DNA of 32,039 bases from Bacteroidales bacterium (GTDB lineage Bacteria > Bacteroidota > Bacteroidia > Bacteroidales > UBA932), in NCBI GenBank assembly GCA_029010575.1, contig JAQXKS010000042.1, positions 1-32,039 of the forward strand, read 5' to 3'. A program made the translations under genes and the position numbers. Every line of letters begins with the position of its first letter. Within the stretch, counting starts at the first letter, position 1. Below are positions 1 through 9,020 of this stretch, piece after piece. The notes beneath the pieces were generated by a model that saw only the letters and a program-made list of their open reading frames with translations, was not told the origin of the DNA and did no database searches.

Positions 1-136
1 TCAGGCCAGACTTTTGCCGCCGGCTTCCTTCAGATTCCACCTCACGATGGACACCCTTGCCCTTGGCTATATGCTTCCCGTCATTAGGGCGCATTCGGGA
101 CTTTCACCCGTTAGAGCATGCCCATGCTGGGCGTAC
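1..136 (-). mobile_element. Group II intron, 5' end (start of domain I), probably class C; body runs off the left edge
   Basis: Read on the minus strand from 136 downward, the sequence starts GTACGCCCAGCATGGG and continues with blocks I recall from the 5' part of bacterial group II introns such as the Oceanobacillus iheyensis IIC intron: GGGTGAAAGTCCCGAA, CAAGGGTGTCC and GGAATCTGAAGGAAGC. The 5' boundary is set at 136 by analogy with the GUGYG consensus; here it reads GUACG, so base 3 differs. Only about 136 nt are in the window, so the maturase/reverse transcriptase gene and the 3' end cannot be seen. The intron follows, after 5 nt (CTTTA), a strong terminator-like hairpin. That placement is typical of class C introns, which use terminator stem-loops as targets. 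Family membership is well supported; the class is inferred. Confidence 0.85.
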
Positions 137-141
137 TAAAG

Positions 142-177
142 GGTGGCCTATAAGTCGACAAGGACTTATAGGTCACC
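142..177 (-). terminator. Intrinsic-terminator hairpin behind the tsaD/FAD-dehydrogenase pair
   Basis: Arms 142-156 and 163-177 pair over 15 bp with one G-U wobble and a 6-nt loop. On the minus strand the hairpin begins 28 nt after the stop codon of the FAD dehydrogenase and is followed by CTTTA, where the group II intron begins. On the plus strand it is followed by ATATTTTTC, so it could stop transcription both ways. The intron has separated the hairpin from whatever sequence originally followed it. Confidence 0.8.
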
Positions 178-205
178 ATATTTTTCGTATGCGCAGCAGC
201 CAATA

Positions 206-1780
206 TTACCTCATGCAGGCAGCCGCTGCAGCATTGATTCCGTCTATTGCAGAAGAGACTATTCCACCTGAGTAGCCTGCGCCTTCACCGCATGGGTAGA
301 TACCATCTATGCCTATAAGACTATAGGTATCAGAATCTCTGGGGATTCTCACAGGTGAGGATGTTCTGGACTCAACCGCCAGCAGGAGTGCATCTGCGGT
401 GTAGTAACCCTTTATCTTTTTGTCGAAGAGGGGAAATGCCTTTTTTAGTCTGTGCGCTACAAACTCCGGAAGGATGTTGTGCAGGTTAGCCCCTTCTATT
501 CCGGCTGAGTAAGAACTTCCCGGGAGATTGGAGATAACATCCTTGTGCTGAGAGCTCTTGACGAAGTCTGTCATCCTTTGAGCGGGAGCTTTGAATGATC
601 CGGTAAAATCAAATGCCCTCTTTTCTATTTCCCGTCTGAATTCCAGCATAGCTTGCACGATGGGAATCTTTTGTCCACGTTTGATGTAATACTCCATCAC
701 ATCAGATGGTTCTACAGATGTCACGATTCCGGCATTGGCCCATCTGGAGTTTCTTCGTGAGTTGCTCATTCCATTGAGTACCAAAGCATCAGGCTCTGTC
801 GATGCAGGTACGAGAATACCTCCGGGGCACATACAGAAGGAGAAGACTCCTCTGTCGTCCACTTGCTCGACCAGTGAATATTCTGCAGGTGGAAGGAACT
901 CAGGACGTGCACCGCTGAGGTGATATCGCGCCCTGTCGATGAGTGACTGAGGGTGCTCTGCCCTCACACCCAGAGCAAACCCCTTCTCCTGAAGTGGCCA
1001 CCCTTTGCGAATGAACATTTCGTATATATCGGATGCAGAGTGTCCTGTTGCCAATATTACGGAATGCGCATGGAACACTCCTGCAAGCGATTCCACCTCC
1101 CACTCATCAGAAGCACTCTTTTTTATGTCAGTTACTCTGGCTTCGAAATGGTACTGACCGCCACATTCGAGAATCGCCTTACGCATATTCTCGATGACAG
1201 AAGGTAGCTTGTCACTGCCGATGTGTGCATGTGCCTCGAAAAGGATATCGGGATTGGCTCCGAAATCCACAAAGAGTCCCAGGACATCATCGACGTTTCC
1301 CCTTTTTGTCGATCTGGTGTAGAGCTTTCCGTCAGAGAATGTTCCTGCACCTCCCTCCCCGAAACAGTAGTTGGAATCGGGATTGAGTATCCCCTTGGTG
1401 GAGATTGCCGCCATATCGTATTTTCTGGCATGAACATCCTTTCCCCTCTCGAGAATAATCGGTTTTAACCCTCTTTTTATGATTTCAAGCGATGCAAAGA
1501 GTCCGGCAGGACCGGCTCCTATAACGATGACGGATTTGGCCTTGGAGACATCTCTCAATTCAAACGGGGTGTATCGTCTAAAGGGCTCTTCCCCGGCCAC
1601 ACTTCCCTTGATACGATATCTGTAGAGGGGCTCTTTTTTGCGTGCATCGAGTGAACGGCGCACCACCTCCACAGATGTGATCTGCTCTCTTGACAGATGC
1701 AGTCGCGATGAGGCCTCCTTCAGAAGAAGATCCCTGTTGGGATAGTGCCGTGCCGGGAGTGCTATTTCGAATTCGAACAT
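206..1780 (-). CDS. FAD-dependent NAD(P)-type dehydrogenase, COG2509-like
   Basis: The 524-residue protein has a Rossmann FAD-binding motif near residues 84-96 (VIVIGAGPAGLFASLEI) followed by a glutamate typical of FAD ribose binding (LERG). A second nucleotide-associated stretch (VILATGHSASD) lies mid-protein, and a C-terminal flavin motif (GIDGIYPCGEGAGYSGGIV) is typical of this uncharacterised Bacteroidota dehydrogenase family. The length is normal. It has no signal peptide and is presumably cytosolic. Its ATG lies inside the 3' end of tsaD (19-nt overlap), so the two are probably translationally coupled and share the tsaD promoter. The terminator at 142-177 ends the unit. The substrate is unknown. 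The family assignment is firm; the physiological role is not. Confidence 0.85.
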   Translation of the reverse strand: MFEFEIALPARHYPNRDLLLKEASSRLHLSREQITSVEVVRRSLDARKKEPLYRYRIKGSVAGEEPFRRYTPFELRDVSKAKSVIVIGAGPAGLFASLEIIKRGLKPIILERGKDVHARKYDMAAISTKGILNPDSNYCFGEGGAGTFSDGKLYTRSTKRGNVDDVLGLFVDFGANPDILFEAHAHIGSDKLPSVIENMRKAILECGGQYHFEARVTDIKKSASDEWEVESLAGVFHAHSVILATGHSASDIYEMFIRKGWPLQEKGFALGVRAEHPQSLIDRARYHLSGARPEFLPPAEYSLVEQVDDRGVFSFCMCPGGILVPASTEPDALVLNGMSNSRRNSRWANAGIVTSVEPSDVMEYYIKRGQKIPIVQAMLEFRREIEKRAFDFTGSFKAPAQRMTDFVKSSQHKDVISNLPGSSYSAGIEGANLHNILPEFVAHRLKKAFPLFDKKIKGYYTADALLLAVESRTSSPVRIPRDSDTYSLIGIDGIYPCGEGAGYSGGIVSSAIDGINAAAAACMR

Positions 1781-2808
1781 ATGTCAGCGTAATCTAATGC
1801 GCGTGAGACAGGAGCATCATAAAGCGATGACCTGAATCCGGCTCTGTATTTATAAAGTCCTGCAATTGCAATCATTGCAGCATTGTCTGTAGTAAATCTG
1901 AGTTCAGGCAGATATGTCTTCCATCTCCTTTTGGCCCCCTCCTCCAGAATTCTGTTCCTTAGTCCTGAATTTGCCGAGACACCACCTCCTATTACCACAC
2001 TGGTTATTCCTGTCTGCTTGGTGGCCATAATCAGCTTTTTCATCAATACATCGATGAGCGTCTTTTGGAATGATGCACAGATGTCGGCCATATTGTCTGC
2101 CGGGAAACCGGGATCTTCGGCAATCTTGTCTCTGAGAAAGTAGAGAAGCGAGGTCTTAACGCCGCTGAATGAATAGTCCAGACCGCTGATGTTAGGCTTT
2201 GCAAAGGTAAATCTGCGAGCGTCTCCTTGGGCTGCAAGGCGGTCGACTATAGGTCCTCCAGGATAGCCCAGACCAAGAAGTTTGGCGCATTTGTCAAAGG
2301 CTTCTCCTACAGCATCATCTATTGTTCTTCCGATGACTGTGAAATTGAGAAAATCATCGACCCTTACAATCTGCGAGTGGCCTCCGGAAACCAGCAGGGC
2401 AAGAAATGGGAAACGGGGTGGATCATATTCCTTACCATTCTGACGGATAAAGTGCGAGAGAATGTGGCCGTGCAGGTGGTTGACATCCACCAGCGGTATG
2501 TCAGCTGAGAGTGCCAGTCCCTTTGCAAAAGAGGTTCCCACAAGTAAAGATCCCAGCAGTCCGGGACCTCTGGTATATGCAATTGCATCCACCTGGTCGA
2601 GTGTGATACCTGCCTGATGAACAGCCTGATGCACTACAGGAAGGATATTCTGTTGATGAGCTCTGGAGGCAAGTTCCGGCACCACGCCACCGTATTGTTC
2701 GTGAACCTTTTGGGAGGCCATAACATTTGAAAGGAGTAATTCTCCATCCAGCACTGCTGCAGATGTGTCGTCGCAGGAGGATTCAATTCCCAATATGATT
2801 TCAGCCAT
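1762..2808 (-). CDS. tsaD: tRNA N6-adenosine threonylcarbamoyltransferase TsaD
   Basis: TsaD transfers the threonylcarbamoyl group from TC-AMP to A37 of ANN-decoding tRNAs (t6A), working with TsaB and TsaE in bacteria. The 348-residue protein starts MAEIILGIESSCDDTSAA, the canonical Kae1/TsaD N-terminus. The metal-binding HxxxH is at residues 111-115 (HLHGH), and the family motifs YTRGPGLLGSL, LLVSGGHSQIV and GGGVSANSGLR are present. A longer reading frame reaches 2904 on the minus strand, but the 32 extra residues are not family-like. The ATG at 2808 also fits a promoter whose -7 box ends at 2830. The gene overlaps the downstream FAD dehydrogenase by 19 nt. It is divergent from the TamB-like gene. 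Confidence 0.97.
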   Translation of the reverse strand: MAEIILGIESSCDDTSAAVLDGELLLSNVMASQKVHEQYGGVVPELASRAHQQNILPVVHQAVHQAGITLDQVDAIAYTRGPGLLGSLLVGTSFAKGLALSADIPLVDVNHLHGHILSHFIRQNGKEYDPPRFPFLALLVSGGHSQIVRVDDFLNFTVIGRTIDDAVGEAFDKCAKLLGLGYPGGPIVDRLAAQGDARRFTFAKPNISGLDYSFSGVKTSLLYFLRDKIAEDPGFPADNMADICASFQKTLIDVLMKKLIMATKQTGITSVVIGGGVSANSGLRNRILEEGAKRRWKTYLPELRFTTDNAAMIAIAGLYKYRAGFRSSLYDAPVSRALDYADICSNSK

Positions 2809-2829
2809 TTTCGTCTTATTTTTGTACGG

Positions 2830-2860
2830 CAAAAATAATAAATTGCATATATGATACAAA
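2830..2860 (-). promoter_or_regulatory. Bacteroidota-type promoter of tsaD
   Basis: On the minus strand a -33 element TTTG (2860-2857) and a -7 element TATTTTTG (2837-2830) are 19 nt apart, matching the Bacteroides consensus TTTG / TAnnTTTG. The predicted transcript start, near 2825, leaves a leader of under 20 nt before the ATG at 2808. Confidence 0.65.
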
Positions 2861-2873
2861 AAAAGTATATTTG
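2843..2873 (+). promoter_or_regulatory. Bacteroidota-type promoter of the TamB-like gene
   Basis: The plus strand has TTG (2843-2845) and TATATTTG (2866-2873) spaced 20 nt apart. This overlaps the divergent tsaD promoter, so the two polymerase sites share DNA and may compete. The predicted start near 2878 lies beside the in-frame TAA at 2881, so translation must start downstream of it. Confidence 0.6.
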
Positions 2874-2928
2874 CTTGTTGTAAATATTTGGCCCCAATAA
2901 TCAATCTATCAGAGCGCTCAGAAAAATA

Positions 2929-5900
2929 TTGATAGGCCTGCTGATACTGATAACCCTATTACCGTTCATTGCACTGGTAGCACTTCAGCATCCGCGGGTT
3001 CAGACAATGGTAACTCAGAAAGTCATATCCTCTGTATCACAGAAGGTTGACGGAAGTATCAATGTCGAAAGGGTTTCTATTGTCTTTTTTAACAAAGCTA
3101 TACTTCACAATTTCTCGATTACGGGGACTCAGGGGGACACACTTGCAGCAGCCTCCAAAATTTCAGTCACACTTTCACTTTCAGACATTCTGATGGACAG
3201 GTTGAGGGCCAGACGTATACTGGTCGACGATGGTCTCTTCAACCTTATTACCGAGACCCCGGATCGAAGGACCAACATCACCAGAATCTTCAAGATAGAC
3301 AAGAACAATGCAAAGAAGGACTCCTCCTCTTTTTCGTTAAGTTCCATTCCTGAGGTGGCAATCGACAATGTAATCATACGAAACTTCAGGTTCAACATGC
3401 TCAATCCCGTTGCCGATACGATTCCAAGATGCGACTCCTCTATAAATTTCAAAAACATGCAGCTCTCTGACATAAATGTCAGGCTCTCCAGGGCGAACTT
3501 TAGCAATGGTAAGCTTACAGCCCGCATCCGAGAGCTCAGATGTATGGACAGATGCGGTTATCGTGTACGCTCCCTTACGGGTAATTATTCTATGGATTCG
3601 GCCAAGGCTATGATAGAAAACCTTGAACTCGAGGACTCCTTTTCAAAAGTCAACGCAAAGTACCTTTCGTTCGGATATACGAGCGGAAAAGACCTGATAG
3701 ACTTCTGTAACAAGATTGTTTTAGGTGCTGATTTCTATGATACTTACCTTGATTTTAGATCTATAGGCATATTCGCCCCGACTCTTAGAGATAACAATTT
3801 AGTTATAGGCATAAACGGTGAGGTGAAAGGGCCTGTCTGTGACCTTTCCAGCCGCAGTCTGAAAATTACCAACGCCGACAGTACATATATAGAAGCTGCT
3901 GTCAGAATCTCCGGACTGCCGAACTTTCAGTCTACACTTTTTGATATCAGAATCAACGACCTCACTACTATGGGCTCGGAACTCAACGGAATCATCTCAT
4001 GGTTCTCCCATTCCGATATTCCCTTTGTGACGAATCTTCTTCCCGGCACTAAGCTTCATGCTACGGGTAATCTCTTTGGATTCTACTCAGATGTCACAGC
4101 CGATCTGGCTGTAACATCAAACGCAGGTAATTTCGAAGTAAGTGCTCTCTCGCGCCAAATCGATAAAGTGCGCACAGTAGAGGCTAACTTGAAAACCTCC
4201 AGATTGCATTTGGGAAGAGTTCTCAAGACCAAATCCCTGGGCAGGGCCTCTTTAAACCTTTCTGTCAATGGAGCATTCAGGAAGGGTGAAATGGATATCA
4301 AACTGACTGGCTGCAATATCAGCCACCTCGACTACAATGGCTACGGCTACCACGATATCGCCCTTGCCGGCTCACTGGACAACGACCGTGCTAAGGTCAG
4401 GCTGCTCAGTAGAGACTCCTCGCTGCTGGCGATGACAGAGGCGATAGTAGATTTCAGAGAAGGGCTCTCTCCGGAGCGTTTGAGACTCTATATGGATGTG
4501 CCTAACGCTGATCTGAGTGCAATGAACTTCTCAGACCAAAACCAGAAACTGGTTATGGGTGTAGTTGCCACAGCTGATGTGACGGTCGACAACAATCTGT
4601 TTCTCGGAAATGTCAAGCTCGACAATATAAGATATGACAACAACTCCGGTTCATACCTTATTGACTCAATAGCCATTAACTCGACTATAGAACACGGTAT
4701 CAATATAGTAACAGTGGACTCCCCCATGTTGACAGCAGAGTATCAGAGTAATGACTCCCCTACACTGCTTCTGCCCAGACTTAAGGGGATAATGCTCTCA
4801 AAACACCTTCCCTCTCTGACCTCAGCAGGATATACGTCAGGTCAGTACCGTGGATACTACAGTTTCCATATGGAAACATCAAACCTTACACCACTGTGCA
4901 ATATTCTGATGCCCACACTCTACATCTCTAAAAATACGGTAGTTGATGCCCTGATAGACGAAGATGACCATTTCGACTTCTCTGTCGAATCAAAAGGAAT
5001 CAAGGTCGGCAACAACACTATCTCCGGAGTAGTACTCTCTGCAAACAACAACGATTCGATTCCGACCCTCATGGTCGCAATGGACAAGATTAAATCAGGT
5101 CAGATAGTTCTAAAGAACGCCGGTATATCCTTGAAGGGGCTTAATGATACGCTGCGTCTCTCGGTCGGTTATGACAATAAAAGCGAAGAGGGCAACTCAT
5201 TGGAATTCAACTCCAGGATAAAGCTTAATCCGGTAAGCAAAGGTTTCGACACTCAGATAATGATAGATGATTCGCACTTCCTTCTGAATGGCTCGAAATG
5301 GAAAATCAATCCTGCAAGCATTTCATTGGGGGATAAATATTATAATGTATCCAACTTTCTTCTCTCTAACGAAGACCAGTCGGTGCGTATCGATGGTGTC
5401 GCCTCACAATCGGCGGAAGATACAATGCTCGTCAACCTCGACAATTTCGACATCTCCATACTCAATCCCATCTTCAATAACTCTCTCAAACTCTCTGGAG
5501 AGCTGAGTGGCCATATCTCGGCGGTAAATGTATTCAAGGAGTTGGGTATTCTCATGATGATGGACGGAACGGATATCTATCTTTTCGACAGAAAGGTGGA
5601 CAAGGTAACAGTTATGAGCAAATGGGATCAGGCACGAAAAAGATTTAATTTGCTGATAAGCAACCATTTGGAAAACGAGTCACCTCTCAATATCTCTGGG
5701 TACTACACACCTTCACGTAACTATCTGAATCTCAATGCCACACTCAAGGAACTTTCACTTCCTTACCTCGACCCGTTCCTCAACAGCATTATGACTGTGG
5801 ATGGAGGCTCAATAAGCGGAAACTTTTCCATCTACGGACCTCTCAACAGACTGATGATAAAGGGTGAGAACTGTTATATCGATTCTATGAAATTCACCCC

Positions 5901-7476
5901 TCAGTACACAAAAGTTCCCTATATTTTGAGCGGCCCTGTAGATATATCGAACTCCAATATCGAGCTGAAGAATCTGCTCATTACTGATCCCAAGAACAAC
6001 AAAGCCGAACTTTCAGGAAACATCAGCCATAACTTCTTCAAGGATATGTACTTAGGAGTAAAGTTATCATTCGGTAAACTGATGGCCTTGAACACACATG
6101 AGAAAGACAATCCCACATTCTACGGTTCTGCCTACGGTTCTGGAATCATTAGTGTGGAAGGGGCTATAAACAATCTACTCATTGATGCCAACATCACTAC
6201 CAACCAGGGGACCAAGATCCATGTACCGCTCTCATCCTCATCTTCAGCCACCAAGAGTGAGCTTATCACCTACGAGACATTTCAGGAAAAGATTGAAGAG
6301 AGTTTCGAGGATGAGGTAGAGAGGGTAGTTGCCGCACAGATGAACAATTCGTCGTCAAAGGTCGAGATACGTGCAAAGGCCAATATAACACAAGACACTG
6401 AGGTCATTGTAGAAATAGACAAGGCACTGGGAAATATTCTCCGTTGTACCGGAAACGGTGCTGTAGATGTAACTATCAACCCCTCAAAAAATATCCTCGA
6501 CCTGCGTGGTGACTACACCATCGCTGAAGGTGGCTACCATTTCGTAGCATCAATTGCCTCCAGAGACCTGATTATAAACGAAGGAGGTACTCTCTCATTC
6601 AACGGTGACCTCAACAGTACCACTCTTGACGTGGGAGCAACGTACAGAACCAAGGCTTCTATCTCAGCACTGATTTCTGACACTACATCAGTTAGCAACA
6701 GAAGAAATGTCGACTGTTCAGTTAAACTGAAGGGTTCACTCAGCAACCCCGAATTTACATTCAATATCGATATTCCTGACCTTGACCCCATCACGAAGGG
6801 TCGTGTAGAGAGTGCCCTCAGCACACCGGACAAGGTTCAGAAACAGTTTATGATGCTGCTTCTCATGGGAAGTTTCATGCCAGACGAGCAATCAGGTATC
6901 GTTAATAATACGACCATCCTCTTCTCGAATATCAGTGAAATACTCTCCAATCAGGTAAACAATATCTTCAGACAGATGGACATTCCTATAGACCTGGGGC
7001 TCAATTATCAGCGAGGTTCTACGGGACAGAGCGACATTTTCGACTTCAATATGTCTTATCAAATCACCAACCGACTGGTTATCAACGGTAATGTCGGAAA
7101 TAATGAGACCTCTTCATCATGGGGTGGAGATGCTGAAGTTCAGTACAAGATCGACAATCAGGGAAAACTTCTGGTAACTGCATTCACCCGATCTTCTGAC
7201 TCCTACTCCAACTATCTGGACAATACCCAGCGCCATGGCTTCGGTATTACCTTCCAGGATGAATTCGACACCTGGGGTGATTTCTGGAGAAACATTTTCT
7301 ACACCAGAAAGCGCAAGGAGGAGTACGAACTCAAGAGAATGCTCCAAGCGCAAGAAGAACTCAAGAGAGAGGCCGAAGAGGCCAATATCAAGAAGGAAGA
7401 GGTTAATAAAGGTAAGGAGGATCCTCAAAATATCACCACTTATGATGCAGGTGTCATCGAGTACAAAGAGGAGTAG
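2929..7476 (+). CDS. tamB: TamB-like translocation/assembly module protein (DUF490), 1515 aa
   Basis: TamB-family proteins are AsmA-like bridge proteins linking inner and outer membranes, implicated in outer-membrane protein assembly or lipid transport. This one has an N-terminal hydrophobic anchor (about residues 2-20), a very long beta-rich, Asn/Ser/Asp-rich body and a C-terminal DUF490-type region (about 1050-1460) with motifs such as GNGAVDVTINPSKNILDLRG and DFNMSYQITNRLVING. The last 60 residues are a charged Glu/Lys coiled-coil-like tail. The size suits Bacteroidota homologues. The start is a TTG at 2929: no ATG lies between the in-frame stop at 2881 and the anchor, and the promoter predicts a leader of about 50 nt. 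The exact start is uncertain by up to 15 codons. Its stop lies in a palindrome shared with the convergent hydrolase gene. Confidence 0.9.
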   Translation: MIGLLILITLLPFIALVALQHPRVQTMVTQKVISSVSQKVDGSINVERVSIVFFNKAILHNFSITGTQGDTLAAASKISVTLSLSDILMDRLRARRILVDDGLFNLITETPDRRTNITRIFKIDKNNAKKDSSSFSLSSIPEVAIDNVIIRNFRFNMLNPVADTIPRCDSSINFKNMQLSDINVRLSRANFSNGKLTARIRELRCMDRCGYRVRSLTGNYSMDSAKAMIENLELEDSFSKVNAKYLSFGYTSGKDLIDFCNKIVLGADFYDTYLDFRSIGIFAPTLRDNNLVIGINGEVKGPVCDLSSRSLKITNADSTYIEAAVRISGLPNFQSTLFDIRINDLTTMGSELNGIISWFSHSDIPFVTNLLPGTKLHATGNLFGFYSDVTADLAVTSNAGNFEVSALSRQIDKVRTVEANLKTSRLHLGRVLKTKSLGRASLNLSVNGAFRKGEMDIKLTGCNISHLDYNGYGYHDIALAGSLDNDRAKVRLLSRDSSLLAMTEAIVDFREGLSPERLRLYMDVPNADLSAMNFSDQNQKLVMGVVATADVTVDNNLFLGNVKLDNIRYDNNSGSYLIDSIAINSTIEHGINIVTVDSPMLTAEYQSNDSPTLLLPRLKGIMLSKHLPSLTSAGYTSGQYRGYYSFHMETSNLTPLCNILMPTLYISKNTVVDALIDEDDHFDFSVESKGIKVGNNTISGVVLSANNNDSIPTLMVAMDKIKSGQIVLKNAGISLKGLNDTLRLSVGYDNKSEEGNSLEFNSRIKLNPVSKGFDTQIMIDDSHFLLNGSKWKINPASISLGDKYYNVSNFLLSNEDQSVRIDGVASQSAEDTMLVNLDNFDISILNPIFNNSLKLSGELSGHISAVNVFKELGILMMMDGTDIYLFDRKVDKVTVMSKWDQARKRFNLLISNHLENESPLNISGYYTPSRNYLNLNATLKELSLPYLDPFLNSIMTVDGGSISGNFSIYGPLNRLMIKGENCYIDSMKFTPQYTKVPYILSGPVDISNSNIELKNLLITDPKNNKAELSGNISHNFFKDMYLGVKLSFGKLMALNTHEKDNPTFYGSAYGSGIISVEGAINNLLIDANITTNQGTKIHVPLSSSSSATKSELITYETFQEKIEESFEDEVERVVAAQMNNSSSKVEIRAKANITQDTEVIVEIDKALGNILRCTGNGAVDVTINPSKNILDLRGDYTIAEGGYHFVASIASRDLIINEGGTLSFNGDLNSTTLDVGATYRTKASISALISDTTSVSNRRNVDCSVKLKGSLSNPEFTFNIDIPDLDPITKGRVESALSTPDKVQKQFMMLLLMGSFMPDEQSGIVNNTTILFSNISEILSNQVNNIFRQMDIPIDLGLNYQRGSTGQSDIFDFNMSYQITNRLVINGNVGNNETSSSWGGDAEVQYKIDNQGKLLVTAFTRSSDSYSNYLDNTQRHGFGITFQDEFDTWGDFWRNIFYTRKRKEEYELKRMLQAQEELKREAEEANIKKEEVNKGKEDPQNITTYDAGVIEYKEE

Positions 7477-7493
7477 TGGTCATCTATCCACTA
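7474..7493. terminator. Small palindrome holding both convergent stop codons
   Basis: TAGTGG (7474-7479) and CCACTA (7488-7493) are perfect inverted arms with an 8-nt loop. The TAG of the TamB-like gene and the TAG of the convergent hydrolase are the two ends of the arms. There is no T-tract, so as a terminator it would be weak. Confidence 0.35.
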
Positions 7494-8258
7494 GAAACTT
7501 ACTTGAAGACCATCGTAAGCTGGGAGAACACCTTCGGGAAGATTCTTCGAGAGCTGGGCGTATGGTTCAAGCTGATGAGAGATATGGGTAAGATATACCT
7601 GAGAAGCTCCGGTTCTTGAAGCCACTTGAAGAGCCTGATCCAATGTGAAGTGCGAAATATGTGGTTCGCGCCTGATGGTACTTATGACAAATACCTTAAC
7701 GCCCTTGAACAGCTCCACAGACTCATCCGATATTGCTGAGGCGTCTGTAAGATAGCCCAGATCTCCGAAACGGTAGCCCAACACCGGCATCCTGTAATGG
7801 ACAGCTCTTACAGGTATTATCTCTACACCCTTAATTTTAAACGGATTCTGATCAATCAAACGGATATCGAACATAGGCACACCCGGATACTTGTGATCTT
7901 CAAATGCGTAATAATACTGTTTTTCCAGAGATTCGAGGACTCTTTGCTCACAGTACACCGGGACATCTTTCTGAAGATTGTAGTTGAATGCCCTTATGTC
8001 ATCAAGTCCGCCTGTGTGGTCCTTATGGCTGTGTGTAAGAATAATGCCGTCTATTTCCGAAATATTGTTGGCCAGAAGCTGCTGTCTGAAGTCGGGACCT
8101 GCATCAATTATTATCCTCAGACCTTCATATTCTATAAATGCCGATGTCCTCAGACGCTTGTCGCGGCTGTCAGATGAGAGACACACCGGACACGTGCAGC
8201 CGATTACAGGAATTCCCTGAGATGTACCTGTTCCTAAAAATGTTATTTTGTTTGCCAT
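7491..8258 (-). CDS. MBL-fold metallo-hydrolase, PhnP/RNase Z-like
   Basis: This 255-residue cytosolic protein belongs to the metallo-beta-lactamase superfamily. It has an N-terminal FLGTGTSQGIPVIGC loop with a CTCPVC cysteine pair, the first metal-binding block HSHKDHTGGLDD (HxHxDH), a mid-protein block around HYRMPVLGYRFGDLGYLTDAS, and a C-terminal THISHQ histidine. The pattern is closest to the PhnP-like (cyclic phosphate phosphodiesterase) branch, but no phn genes are nearby, so the substrate is unknown. A reading frame starting at 8285 is possible; the ATG at 8258 is preferred because the protein then begins at the fold, and a TAAATTTG box (8274-8267) lies just upstream. It converges on the TamB-like gene with a 14-nt gap. 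Confidence 0.85.
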   Translation of the reverse strand: MANKITFLGTGTSQGIPVIGCTCPVCLSSDSRDKRLRTSAFIEYEGLRIIIDAGPDFRQQLLANNISEIDGIILTHSHKDHTGGLDDIRAFNYNLQKDVPVYCEQRVLESLEKQYYYAFEDHKYPGVPMFDIRLIDQNPFKIKGVEIIPVRAVHYRMPVLGYRFGDLGYLTDASAISDESVELFKGVKVFVISTIRREPHISHFTLDQALQVASRTGASQVYLTHISHQLEPYAQLSKNLPEGVLPAYDGLQVSF

Positions 8259-8266
8259 AATTCTTA

Positions 8267-8274
8267 CAAATTTA
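8267..8274 (-). promoter_or_regulatory. Candidate -7 box of the MBL hydrolase gene
   Basis: TAAATTTG on the minus strand matches TAnnTTTG and ends 8 nt before the ATG at 8258. No good -33 element is visible. If real, the transcript would be nearly leaderless. Confidence 0.4.
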
Positions 8275-8285
8275 GTGTTTTTCAC

Positions 8286-8293
8286 TATTTTTG
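8286..8293 (+). promoter_or_regulatory. Candidate -7 box of the RsmI-like methylase gene
   Basis: TATTTTTG matches TAnnTTTG but ends only 4 nt before the ATG at 8298, with no clear -33 box. If used, translation may begin leaderless or at the in-frame ATG at 8307. Confidence 0.35.
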
Positions 8294-8297
8294 AAAA

Positions 8298-9020
8298 ATG
8301 AATGAGATGAATAATAGTCCAAAATTATATCTGGTTCCCTCACCGTTGGGAGAAAACCCTATAAATGAGGTTCTTCCGTCAATCATTTATAGCCGGATAG
8401 AACACATCGGCCATTTTGCTGTCGAAGAGGTCCGCACAGCCCGTCGCTTCCTCTCAAGGCTAGGTTTCAAAGGGCGTATCGACTCATTAAAGTTCTATAC
8501 TATAAACGAGCACTCGTCAGATGCCGACATTGAAGCTGCTTTTGCACCATTGGCCGCAGGGAATGATATGGCTCTCATTTCAGAGGCCGGCCTTCCTGCC
8601 GTCGCCGATCCGGGGGCTCTTCTTGTCGCCAAGGCTCACAGGAACGATATTGAGGTAGTGCCCTTTGTGGGTCCATCATCCCTGATGATGGCACTGATGG
8701 CATCAGGCATGAACGGTCAATCTTTTGCCTTTGCAGGATACATTCCTGTCAAGAGGGACGAACGGAAAAAGCGAGTCAGGGAGCTCGAGAGCCGCTCTGC
8801 ACATCAGGACGAGACCGAGATTCTCATAGAGACTCCCTACAGGAACGATTCCCTGTTCGCTGACATTCTGGAGGTATGCAACCCCTCTACACGTGTATGT
8901 GTGGCGGTTGATATCACCATGCCTGACCAATATATCAGGACCAAGACGGTCGCCCAATGGAGGAAATCCGATTTGAAAATAGACAAAAGGCCCTGCGTCT
9001 TTTTAATATATGCAAGATGA
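8298..9020 (+). CDS. SAM-dependent methyltransferase, RsmI-like (tetrapyrrole-methylase fold)
   Basis: The 240-residue protein has the order of blocks seen in the RsmI/YraL family: an N-terminal KLYLVPSPLGE strand, a glycine-poor SAM-binding segment (GNDMALISEAGLPAVADPG), the VPFVGPSSLMMALMASG helix, FAFAGYIP, and ILIETPYRN. RsmI 2'-O-methylates C1402 of 16S rRNA. This protein is shorter than standard RsmI (about 280 aa) and looks like the second, shorter RsmI-like paralogue found in Bacteroidota, so its target need not be C1402. The stop overlaps the folB start (ATGA), which suggests co-transcription and coupling with folB and then mtaB. The start could also be the ATG at 8307. Confidence 0.85.
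   Translation: MNEMNNSPKLYLVPSPLGENPINEVLPSIIYSRIEHIGHFAVEEVRTARRFLSRLGFKGRIDSLKFYTINEHSSDADIEAAFAPLAAGNDMALISEAGLPAVADPGALLVAKAHRNDIEVVPFVGPSSLMMALMASGMNGQSFAFAGYIPVKRDERKKRVRELESRSAHQDETEILIETPYRNDSLFADILEVCNPSTRVCVAVDITMPDQYIRTKTVAQWRKSDLKIDKRPCVFLIYAR

Noticed and set aside
57..275. Plus-strand 72-residue frame at the left edge
   Set aside because: It is antisense to the group II intron, the terminator and the end of the FAD dehydrogenase.
2809..2904. Longer start for tsaD at 2904
   Set aside because: The extra 32 residues are not family-like and the predicted transcript starts downstream of that codon.
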